From Nitrospirota bacterium (lineage in GTDB: Bacteria > Nitrospirota > Thermodesulfovibrionia > Thermodesulfovibrionales > Magnetobacteriaceae): a DNA stretch of 64,000 bases. Made by a program: the position numbers and the translations under genes. Of the stretch, positions 18,400 to 26,060 are shown one piece after another (the stretch's first letter is position 1; each line of letters starts with the position of its first letter). Where the stretch lies: positions 33,826 through 97,825 of the forward strand of contig JADFYO010000004.1 of assembly GCA_015233015.1 (NCBI GenBank), written 5' to 3'. Under the pieces are notes generated by a model. That model had not been told where the DNA came from, ran no database searches, and saw only the letters and a list, made by a program, of their open reading frames with translations.

Positions 18400-18429
18400 T
18401 TGACAACATTCTTATCTTTATGGTAGCAT
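18400..18429 (+). promoter_or_regulatory. Candidate promoter for first radical SAM gene
   Basis: TTGACA, an 18-bp spacer and TAGCAT, ending 20 nt before the chosen start at 18450. The -35 is perfect and the -10 matches four of six bases. Confidence 0.5.
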
Positions 18430-18449
18430 ACTTCATATTGGAGGATTTC

Positions 18450-20036
18450 ATGAAAGGTAAGATACTGTTTGTATGGCCTCATATTGAGAATTTTGGATTC
18501 CATTCTTTGGCTATAGCAATGCTTTCGGCTATATGCAAAAAAAATGGCTATGAAACCAGATTACTCGATACTACAGAGGTAAAATTTGATTTTGATGTGG
18601 ACACAAACAATCCTCAGGAAACGGCGAGAATGTTTAAGCCTACCAATATTATCGAGCTATATGGAAGCAAAAAAGAAATCAAATTAGAGGAATATTTTAT
18701 GAATGTTTACAAACAGTTTTCTCCTGATATTATTGCTATTTCCATTTTAAGCGATGAACGATTTGTTGCCAGAGATTTTGTTAATATAGTACGGAGTATA
18801 AATAAAACTATACCCATCGTCGTTGGTGGTAAATATCCCACGATCAAACAAGAAAAAATGTTTGAAGAAATGGATGTAGACTACGTCTGCGTGGGAGAAG
18901 GAGTAGAAGCTTTCCCTGAACTAATAGCAGCGATATTTGATGGTCTTGACACTACAAAAGTTGAAAACTTTATTGTAAAACAAAAGAATGGCTCTTTTGT
19001 AAAAAATGTCGTCCGGCCTTTGAAAAAAAGTATCGATGATTTGCCTTATTTTGATTTTGACATTTTTGATCGCAAGCATTTTTACAGACCATACGATGGC
19101 AATATATATATATCGGGAAGCCATATGTTAAATTGGGGATGCCCATATCATTGCTCATATTGTATAAACAGTTTTTACCATGTAATGTATGATAAAAAGT
19201 ATTTTCTAAGGAGATATAGTGTAAACAGGATAATAGACGAGCTGGTTTATTTAAAAGATAGATTTAACTTGCAATTTTTTAAGTTCTACGATGAGGATTT
19301 CCTGATGAGACCTTTGGATAACCTGAAAGAGCTGAGTGAGGAGTACCGTAAAAGGATAAACCTGCCTTTTACTATTGAAACTAATCCAAAGTCAGTCACA
19401 AGAGAAAAAGCTGAATTATTACTTGCCATGAACTGTGTGAGCGCATCGTTGGCTATAGAAACCGGCAATAGTTTGTTAAGAAAAAATGTTCTTAAACGCG
19501 TTGATACGAGAGAGGATATTATCAGATCTTTTCACTTACTGAAAGATATTGGTATTAGAACTAGTTCGTTTAATATGCTGGGATTACCATTTGAGACAAG
19601 AGAGACTTATATGGACACAGTTGAATTAAACAGGGATGCTGACGTAAACTATCCGGTAGCTGGTTTTTTCTATCCTTATGAATCGACTTTATTAAGAGAA
19701 ATATCCATACGAGAAGGATTTTATAAACCACTCATGGATGAATCAAAAATATGCCGGAGCAATGTTCCAGCGCTTGAATTTAGCAATTTAACGGAAGAAG
19801 AACTTATTGAGATGAGAAATGTGTTTACTTTATACATTAAATTGCCAAAAACGTTCATCCCTTATATAAAAAGGTCTGAGAAGATGGATGATGTTGGTAA
19901 AAAGGTAAGAGTGTTTCTTTTTGATATCTTTGATCGTTTAGTATTTTGTAATAATGGATGGTATAAAGATGATGGAAATGAGGCTGTATATTTGGCTGAA
20001 CTTGAAAAAATCGCGAGTAGCGGGAGTACCAATTAA
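18450..20036 (+). CDS. B12-binding-domain radical SAM protein
   Basis: The chosen ATG has GGAGG 5 nt upstream and begins MKGKILFVWPHIENFGF, giving 528 residues; the ORF track start lies upstream of the promoter. Residues 1-165 form a Rossmann-like cobalamin-binding-type domain (PIVVGGKYPT, VDYVCVGEG). Residues 225-430 are the radical SAM barrel with C231-x3-C235-x2-C238 (GCPYHCSYC), which binds the 4Fe-4S cluster, and the conserved IETNPKSV and ASLAIETGN strands. The canonical DxHxxG B12 motif is not seen, so cobalamin may not be ligated by His. The coding sequence is AT-rich compared with the operons around it, suggesting transfer. Substrate unknown; surface-sugar or lipid modification fits the context. 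Confidence 0.85.
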   Translation: MKGKILFVWPHIENFGFHSLAIAMLSAICKKNGYETRLLDTTEVKFDFDVDTNNPQETARMFKPTNIIELYGSKKEIKLEEYFMNVYKQFSPDIIAISILSDERFVARDFVNIVRSINKTIPIVVGGKYPTIKQEKMFEEMDVDYVCVGEGVEAFPELIAAIFDGLDTTKVENFIVKQKNGSFVKNVVRPLKKSIDDLPYFDFDIFDRKHFYRPYDGNIYISGSHMLNWGCPYHCSYCINSFYHVMYDKKYFLRRYSVNRIIDELVYLKDRFNLQFFKFYDEDFLMRPLDNLKELSEEYRKRINLPFTIETNPKSVTREKAELLLAMNCVSASLAIETGNSLLRKNVLKRVDTREDIIRSFHLLKDIGIRTSSFNMLGLPFETRETYMDTVELNRDADVNYPVAGFFYPYESTLLREISIREGFYKPLMDESKICRSNVPALEFSNLTEEELIEMRNVFTLYIKLPKTFIPYIKRSEKMDDVGKKVRVFLFDIFDRLVFCNNGWYKDDGNEAVYLAELEKIASSGSTN

Positions 20037-20182
20037 GAAGGGTTTCGTTAAGATGGAAACACTACGTGTAAGTAAGCACTAAAGATGCCGGGCAGGGATA
20101 TGTTGGAGATAGTGACTATTTCGGCTGGGTGTTCCCGTCCGGTCGTTCGCGGACTACCTCATGGTCGCAACTCTTAGTTTTT

Positions 20183-20212
20183 TTGACATAGTTTATGGCG
20201 TTGTGTTACCAT
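20183..20212 (+). promoter_or_regulatory. Candidate promoter for second radical SAM gene
   Basis: TTGACA, an 18-bp spacer and TACCAT, about 45 nt before the ATG at 20256. The -35 is perfect and the -10 matches four of six bases. Confidence 0.45.
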
Positions 20213-20255
20213 ATTTGCTCAGCCATTACAAAAAAGACTACTATTAGGAGAATAA

Positions 20256-21647
20256 ATGAAAATTGTCCTTATAAACATCTCATTAAGGCCTGAGGCGAAG
20301 AGGAGAGAGCTTCCCGTAGGGCTTGCCTATATACTTACGGCCGTTAAGAAGGCAGGATTTGATTTCGACTTTATAGATATGGATATAAACGATATTACGA
20401 TGCCGCAGCTGGAAGAGATTTTATCTAAGACTACCTATGACGTGTGTGCATTCGGCTGCATTGTTACGGGGTTTAAGTTCGCAATACAGATAGCCAAAAT
20501 CGTAAAAAAGATTAACCCCCAAACAGTAATTATTGCTGGCAACTCCCTCAGCACCTCAATTCCTGAACTACTCCTAAATAACACAGAGGTTGACATAGGC
20601 GTTATGTCCGAAGGGGATATCACTATCGTGGAGCTTTTGCAAGTTCTTGAGAATAAAAAACCGTTGTCAGGTGTCAAGGGCATTGTGTATAGAGAAAATG
20701 GAAAGATAGTGTTCACCCCCGACCGCCCTGCGATTGCTAATTTGGATGAAATTGGCTTTCCCGACTGGGGTATATTTGATCTGGAGAAGTATAAAGAGTA
20801 CTCTTATATAAACATGGATGTTACCAGTACCGACAATGTACTATCATTTCCTCTGAATTCTGCAAGGGGCTGCCCACATAGGTGCAGCTTCTGTTATCAC
20901 GTCTTCAAGGAAAAAAAATACAGGAAATATTCAAAGCAGGCAATAATGGATGAAGTAAAACGTCTTCATTATGAATACGGTTGTGATTTTGTATCCTTTT
21001 GGGACGAGTTGACTTTTGCCAACATTCAAAGTGCCAAAGATATGTTAGATGGATTCAGCAAACTGGACTTCAGGATAGGATGGGATGCCATAACCAGAGG
21101 CGACGTGTTTAAAAAAGAACACGTAAGTTTGATAAAGGATTTAAAGGCCGTCGGCTGTGATAATATTAAATATTCACTCGAAAATGCCAGTGAAGAAATC
21201 CTCGCCGCTATGAATAAGAAAATCAATGTGGCACAGTTCATCGAACAGTCAAAGGCCATTTGGGAAGGCGGATGTGTCCCGTTTACGTCCGTCGTGTTCG
21301 GATATCCGCAAGAAACGCCCGAAAGCATTAAAAAAACCATAGATGTATGCGAGGAATGCAACATATTTCCAAGCGTAGGCTTCCTCCTTCCTCTGCCCGC
21401 CACTCCAATATACGAATGGGCAAGGGAAAACGGCTATATCACCGACGAAGTGGCATATCTGAAGAGAATTGGAGACAGGCAGGACTTCCATATCAATATG
21501 ACAAAGATGTCAGACGAACAGTATATCGGCACTGTGACAGATTGTCTTGTGGCGCTTGCAAAGAAAATGGGATTACAGTTCGACTCAGTTTTTAAAACCG
21601 TTAGATATACAAAACCAAAAATAATGAGTTCCTCCGGCACAGGGTGA
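20256..21647 (+). CDS. B12-binding-domain radical SAM protein
   Basis: This 463-residue protein has an N-terminal cobalamin-binding-type fold (residues 1-140: VLINISLRPEAKRRELPVGL, VIIAGNSLSTS, VDIGVMSEGD). The radical SAM core carries C206-x3-C210-x2-C213 (ARGCPHRCSFC), followed by FWDELTFAN and CDNIKYSLENASEE. It is related to, but clearly distinct from, the upstream radical SAM gene. AGGAGA precedes the ATG. Its 3' end and the following junction are found again in decayed form at about 25988-26060. Possible roles are methylation or rearrangement of a glycan, lipid or peptide substrate; none can be assigned. Confidence 0.85.
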   Translation: MKIVLINISLRPEAKRRELPVGLAYILTAVKKAGFDFDFIDMDINDITMPQLEEILSKTTYDVCAFGCIVTGFKFAIQIAKIVKKINPQTVIIAGNSLSTSIPELLLNNTEVDIGVMSEGDITIVELLQVLENKKPLSGVKGIVYRENGKIVFTPDRPAIANLDEIGFPDWGIFDLEKYKEYSYINMDVTSTDNVLSFPLNSARGCPHRCSFCYHVFKEKKYRKYSKQAIMDEVKRLHYEYGCDFVSFWDELTFANIQSAKDMLDGFSKLDFRIGWDAITRGDVFKKEHVSLIKDLKAVGCDNIKYSLENASEEILAAMNKKINVAQFIEQSKAIWEGGCVPFTSVVFGYPQETPESIKKTIDVCEECNIFPSVGFLLPLPATPIYEWARENGYITDEVAYLKRIGDRQDFHINMTKMSDEQYIGTVTDCLVALAKKMGLQFDSVFKTVRYTKPKIMSSSGTG

Positions 21648-21682
21648 TTTTTGAAGAATAAGCCGCCCGATGGCAGATTCTT

Positions 21683-23563
21683 ATGATGACAGAAGAAGAA
21701 ATATGCAAGCGCATCGCGTTTTTTCAGGATTTGTTTACAAGAAAGGGTAATGTTTTCAAATCTGCCAGTGAGGTGCTGTCATTATCTGCAAAGTTCACCA
21801 GGATAGAGCAGTTATACAATCGGCACGAAAACGCTAAATCATTGATACCTAAGAAAATAGCAGTCCTCGCCCCATTTACAACCCACTATCTGAAAATGAT
21901 GCTGAAAATATATCTGTACAGAGATGGCATCTTACCATCTTTTTATGACGATAAATATGACAGTATCACAGCGGATTTGATAGATACTAATAGTGAGTTG
22001 TTTTCCTTTAACCCGGATATTCTGTTATTATGGACTTATCATACCGATATAAAACAATATCCTGATTTGTTTTCTACCGAGGCTGAAATTAAGAGTTGGG
22101 TCGATAATATCGTAGGGTATTATAAAAGGTTATGGGCTTTGTCTGCGAACATAAAGGGTTGTTCTGTTTTTCAAACAAATTTTGTTTCCCCCATATATCG
22201 CCAGCTTGGAAATATGGAAGCTAATTACTTATTTTCTAAGACTAATTGCTTAAATAAACTGAATATGGAACTTATTCTGAATAAAGCGCCTCACGTCAAT
22301 TTTGTCGATGTCGATTACTTAGCCTCATATATTGGTAAAGAAAGATGGTTCGACGAATCCAGTTACCTGATAAGTAAACAGGGGTTGTCAGCTGTTGCAA
22401 CGAACCTTTCGGCCAGAGTTATATCAAATCTGTTAGCAGCCGGTATTGGTAAAATAAAGAAATGTCTGGTGTTGGATTTAGATAATACTATATGGGGAGG
22501 CGTGGTTGGCGATGTGGGTGCAGAGGGGATAAATGTCAACCCTAACGATCCCCTGGGTGAGGCGTATCTCGCATTTCAGAAATACGTAATGGAGCTGAAA
22601 AGCAGGGGTGTAATTCTTGCGGTGTGCAGTAAAAATGACGAGGCTATTGCAAAAGAGCCCTTTACGTACTACAGCGATATGTATATAAAACTTGATGATA
22701 TTTCATGTTTTGTAGCAAACTGGAACGATAAAGCCACAAACTTGGCAGATATAGCTAACACGTTGAATATAGGCATAGATTCATTGGTGTTTTTTGATGA
22801 CAATCCGGTAGAAAGAGAGATAGTAAGGCAATACCTTCCCGATGTGACTGTTATAGACGTACCTGATGACCCGGCAATGTATGTACGCGTCATGGAAGAG
22901 GCTATGTGTTTTAACTGGCTTGCACTCAGTAAAGAGGATGTCATTCGATCTGATTCATACGTACAGGACCAGAAACGCAAGGTGTCGGAATCCTTTTACA
23001 TTGATTATGATTCTTACCTTAAGTCATTAGACATGAGGGCAAAAACAGGATATGCCGGCATGTCAGAAATACCACGGGTGGTTCAGTTAATAAATAAGAG
23101 TAATCAGTTCAATTTGAGAACAAGGCGTTATAGTGAAGCGGAAGTTATTCATATGCTTGATAATCCTGGAGAGAAAAGGATTTTATTTATAGATTTTAAT
23201 GACCGGTTTGGCGCCTATGGTGTTATTTCTGCGCTTATAGTGATAAAAAATGACGATACCGCGTTTATAGATACATGGGTGATGAGTTGCAGGGTGTTTA
23301 AGCGCGGCATTGAATATTTGGCAGTCAATATGATTTATGATGTAGCTCATAGTTGGGATTGCCAATGGATAACAGGCGAATATTCACCTACTCAGAAGAA
23401 TAAAATAGTAAGCACATTGTATGATGATTTAGGATTTGAAAGATTATCGCCGGAAGAGTTCGGTTATTCAGAACATGCGGGCGTTTTATTCCGTTGCAAT
23501 ATATCCAATATAGTTCCAAAACATCATCATATACATGTCGAATCAATGAATTCATTTTCATAA
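21683..23563 (+). CDS. FkbH-like HAD-IIIC protein (putative glyceryl-ACP synthase)
   Basis: The N-terminal half (to about 255) is the FkbH-associated region. The C-terminal half is a HAD-IIIC domain with the phosphatase motif D265-L-D267-N-T (LVLDLDNTIWGG), the family motif AVCSKND with Cys315, and VFFDDNPVERE. FkbH proteins take the three-carbon unit of 1,3-bisphosphoglycerate, dephosphorylate it and load glyceryl onto an acyl carrier protein. The next gene, 11 nt downstream, is an ACP, so the pair is functionally coherent. At 626 residues it is full length. Two ATGs (21683, 21686) are possible and neither has a strong ribosome binding site. That the carried group is glyceryl is inference from the family. 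Confidence 0.85.
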   Translation: MMTEEEICKRIAFFQDLFTRKGNVFKSASEVLSLSAKFTRIEQLYNRHENAKSLIPKKIAVLAPFTTHYLKMMLKIYLYRDGILPSFYDDKYDSITADLIDTNSELFSFNPDILLLWTYHTDIKQYPDLFSTEAEIKSWVDNIVGYYKRLWALSANIKGCSVFQTNFVSPIYRQLGNMEANYLFSKTNCLNKLNMELILNKAPHVNFVDVDYLASYIGKERWFDESSYLISKQGLSAVATNLSARVISNLLAAGIGKIKKCLVLDLDNTIWGGVVGDVGAEGINVNPNDPLGEAYLAFQKYVMELKSRGVILAVCSKNDEAIAKEPFTYYSDMYIKLDDISCFVANWNDKATNLADIANTLNIGIDSLVFFDDNPVEREIVRQYLPDVTVIDVPDDPAMYVRVMEEAMCFNWLALSKEDVIRSDSYVQDQKRKVSESFYIDYDSYLKSLDMRAKTGYAGMSEIPRVVQLINKSNQFNLRTRRYSEAEVIHMLDNPGEKRILFIDFNDRFGAYGVISALIVIKNDDTAFIDTWVMSCRVFKRGIEYLAVNMIYDVAHSWDCQWITGEYSPTQKNKIVSTLYDDLGFERLSPEEFGYSEHAGVLFRCNISNIVPKHHHIHVESMNSFS

Positions 23564-23573
23564 TGAGAGGATA

Positions 23574-23822
23574 ATGGAGACTAAAGAACGTTTGGAGCAA
23601 ATATTCAGAGATGTTTTCGATGATGACGGTCTCAATATTTCCGATGAGATGATAATCGCCGATATTGAGAGATGGGATTCATTTATGCATGTGCAGCTGG
23701 TTATTGCGATTGAAGAGGCATTTGGAGTAAAGTTCGAAATAGCAGAAGCTGTTAAATTTAAAGACATAGGGGATATCCGGCGTATGCTTGAGGAAAAAAT
23801 AGCCGCCAATACACATAACTGA
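23574..23822 (+). CDS. Acyl carrier protein
   Basis: This 82-residue acidic helical protein has the phosphopantetheine site WDSFMHVQLV, with Ser36 as the attachment residue, followed by helix III FGVKFEIAEAVKF. It would be modified by a 4'-phosphopantetheinyl transferase and carry the acyl group made by the FkbH-like neighbour. GAGAGGA precedes the ATG. Its stop overlaps the next start (TGATG), so it is coupled to the DUF4910 gene. A stand-alone ACP here, away from fatty-acid genes, points to a dedicated acyl donor. Confidence 0.93.
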   Translation: METKERLEQIFRDVFDDDGLNISDEMIIADIERWDSFMHVQLVIAIEEAFGVKFEIAEAVKFKDIGDIRRMLEEKIAANTHN

Positions 23823-25129
23823 TGGATAGTTTTGATTATAACACATTTATCGGTAGAATCTGGTTTGAGCGCAGAGACATAGTTTCCGGCGGTTATGACA
23901 GGTCGCTTAATTATATAAAAGGGATTTTCCCTGAGATGGAAATCCATAGTTATCCAAGCGGGACAAATGTGTGGACTTGGGTTATTCCCGAAAAATGGTC
24001 TGTCAAATCGGCATATATAAAAGCCGGCAATAAGATACTGCTTGACCTCGATGACCATCCTTTGCATGTCATGTCATATTCTACTCCATTTTCCGGCAGC
24101 ATATCACAGGAAGAGCTAATGTCTCACTTACATACCCGCTGCGAATATCCCGATGCGATACCGTTTGAATTCTCATATTATCAGCCAAAATGGGGATTTT
24201 GCATTCAACACGACAAATTAAAGGATTTTACTTTTAAAAAATATGATGTGTTAATAGACTCAACGTTTGAGCGTGGGGAGTTAAAAGTAGGGTGTTATTA
24301 TATAAAAGGCAGGATTGACAAAGAAATTGTTATTATCGCGCACCTATGCCATCCATGTATGGTTGACGACGGCCTTTCCGGCGTGGCGGTTCTCCTTAAA
24401 ATAGCCGATTTTTGTAAGAACAATGATAATTATTATTCTTACAGATTCTTAATTCTTCCCGAAACAATCGGCTCTATAGCATATTTAAGCCATAATGAGC
24501 ACATTATAGAGAAACTGCAATATGGTATTTTCCTCGAGATGCTTGGCCATGACGACCTGTTCAGCCTTCAGAGGTCCATTCAGGGAAATACACTCATCGA
24601 TAGGGCGGCATTTCTGAGCCTGAAACAAAATACCACTGAATTTCGGGCCGGCGGTTTTTATGATGTAGTTGGAAATGACGAAAGAGTTTTTAACGGCATA
24701 GGGGTCAACGTTCCTACCATTTCCATAAGCCGTTCCAATTTCTGGAGTAACGGCCACTATCCAGAGTATCACACAAGCGCCGACACGCCGGATATAATCA
24801 CGGCAGGGAGATTAATAGAGGCACAAGCCATCGTAATCAATCTGCTGAAAATGCTGAACCTTAATTATTACCCTAAGGCCATAGTCAAAGGCCCTATTTT
24901 CCTGACGCGATACGGACTTTGGGTAGATTGGAGGATTGATGCTTCCTTAAACGCTAAGCAGGAGATGATATTCAATTATTTGCACTATGGAAAGAAAAGC
25001 ATTATAGATATAGCATATGAGTTGGATTTAAGCTTTGACCAGGTAAAAAACTGGCTTGATAAGTTCTATGAAAATAATCTGATAGAAAAACTCTCATCTG
25101 CGCACGCCATTAAACGTGAAGATGATTAG
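23822..25129 (+). CDS. DUF4910/DUF2172 aminopeptidase-like protein with C-terminal winged-helix-like domain
   Basis: This 435-residue protein shows the M28-like zinc peptidase fold pattern used by DUF4910: IIAHLCHPCMVDDGLSGVAV (His and Asp ligands), ILPETIGSIAYL (Glu), FLEMLGHDD and a late EYHTSADT (His). The last 65 residues (IFNYLHYGKKSIIDIAYELDLSFDQVKNWLDKF) look like a winged helix. Homologues of this type recur in glycan gene clusters, but their reaction is not settled. It overlaps the ACP gene by 1 nt and the acetyltransferase-like gene by several nt, so it is part of the same translational unit. It may hydrolyse or transfer an amide-linked group; that is inference. Confidence 0.8.
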   Translation: MDSFDYNTFIGRIWFERRDIVSGGYDRSLNYIKGIFPEMEIHSYPSGTNVWTWVIPEKWSVKSAYIKAGNKILLDLDDHPLHVMSYSTPFSGSISQEELMSHLHTRCEYPDAIPFEFSYYQPKWGFCIQHDKLKDFTFKKYDVLIDSTFERGELKVGCYYIKGRIDKEIVIIAHLCHPCMVDDGLSGVAVLLKIADFCKNNDNYYSYRFLILPETIGSIAYLSHNEHIIEKLQYGIFLEMLGHDDLFSLQRSIQGNTLIDRAAFLSLKQNTTEFRAGGFYDVVGNDERVFNGIGVNVPTISISRSNFWSNGHYPEYHTSADTPDIITAGRLIEAQAIVINLLKMLNLNYYPKAIVKGPIFLTRYGLWVDWRIDASLNAKQEMIFNYLHYGKKSIIDIAYELDLSFDQVKNWLDKFYENNLIEKLSSAHAIKREDD

Positions 25130-25949
25130 CAAAGGGACATCACATGAGAAGCACCAACGAATCGAGAGTTTAACCGTCGAATGGAAAGTGGCAGGTGTCT
25201 CGGAAGGAGATATGCTCCTTTTGCAAAGCAATATCATAAGGACTCTTTTAAGAACCGGGAATATGTTGAACCCGGCAGATGTGCTCCAATCATTCCTAAA
25301 CGCATTGGGCAGTAAAGGGACATTGTTATTGCCTCTTTTTAACTTTGACTTTGCTAAAGGCATTCCCTTTGACATAAGAAACACTGTTTCACGCATGGGG
25401 AGTTTAACCGAGGCCGGGAGAAAATATCCTGGGGCAGTCAGAACCGGCCATCCTATGGCTTCTTTCGCAGCCATAGGATATGATGCCGGGCTTTTCGAGA
25501 ATCTTAACAACTACAGTGCTTATGGCAGCGAATCTCCGCTTGCTATACTAAAAGAAAATAATGGGAAGTTATCTGTCCTGGATCTGGAAGACCAGGATGG
25601 TATGACGTTTTATCACCATGTGGAGGAAGTGGCTGAAGTAGATTACAGGTATTATAAAAGTTTTACAGGGCAATATATTACATACGATGGCACAACGGAG
25701 GTGCGGGAATACGGTTTTTACGTCAGGAATCTTGATCTGCAAGTCGAAAACCAATTTAATCCCATGGGAGAGTTGTTGTGGGCAGAGGGGCTGTACAAAG
25801 GATTCAAACCTTTTCAGGGATGCGGCCTTAGGACAGTATATTCAAAGGATGTTTTTGATAAAACGATGGAAGTTATAAAAAATGGAGAGGCTACTAAATA
25901 TTTGATGTCTTATGGTAAACTTAACGGCAATGCTCAGGGGAAACAGTAA
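25122..25949 (+). CDS. AAC(3)-family N-acyltransferase
   Basis: The protein matches the aminoglycoside 3-N-acetyltransferase family: LLLQSNIIRTLL, a GTLLLPLFNFDF strand, RTGHPMASFAAIG and SAYGSESPLAIL are the expected conserved segments in order. The ORF track uses a GTG at 25116. The ATG at 25122 (MISKGTSHEK) is two codons in and overlaps the upstream stop, and either could serve. Within glycan loci such proteins are thought to acylate amino sugars rather than antibiotics. With FkbH and ACP upstream, the donor may be an acyl-ACP (possibly glyceryl-ACP) instead of acetyl-CoA. I would not call this a resistance gene. Confidence 0.83.
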   Translation: MISKGTSHEKHQRIESLTVEWKVAGVSEGDMLLLQSNIIRTLLRTGNMLNPADVLQSFLNALGSKGTLLLPLFNFDFAKGIPFDIRNTVSRMGSLTEAGRKYPGAVRTGHPMASFAAIGYDAGLFENLNNYSAYGSESPLAILKENNGKLSVLDLEDQDGMTFYHHVEEVAEVDYRYYKSFTGQYITYDGTTEVREYGFYVRNLDLQVENQFNPMGELLWAEGLYKGFKPFQGCGLRTVYSKDVFDKTMEVIKNGEATKYLMSYGKLNGNAQGKQ

Positions 25950-25987
25950 ATGTTATTTTGAGACACTTGAAAAGAAAATGATATATA

Positions 25988-26060
25988 GAGTTCGATTTGG
26001 TCTTGAAACGGTTAGATATACAAAACCAAATAATGAGTTCAAGGTGATGTTTGGCAAATA
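25988..26060 (+). repeat. Decayed copy of the radical SAM 3' end and junction (source 21576-21655)
   Basis: GTTAGATATACAAAACCAAATAATGAGTTC at 26011-26040 matches 21600-21631, the last codons of the second radical SAM gene, with one 2-nt gap. Weaker matches continue on both sides (AGTTCGA upstream; GGTGATxTTTG then AATAAG downstream, where TGA is the old stop). It is a remnant of a second copy of that gene end, placed just before the 26051 gene. Confidence 0.75.

Noticed and set aside
18174-18503. Minus-strand ORF of 109 residues
   Set aside because: It spans the palindromic element and the promoter of the radical SAM gene and has no protein features.
25122-25949. Aminoglycoside resistance gene
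   Set aside because: It belongs to the AAC(3) family, but it is coupled to an ACP and sits within a glycan cluster, so sugar acylation is the better explanation.
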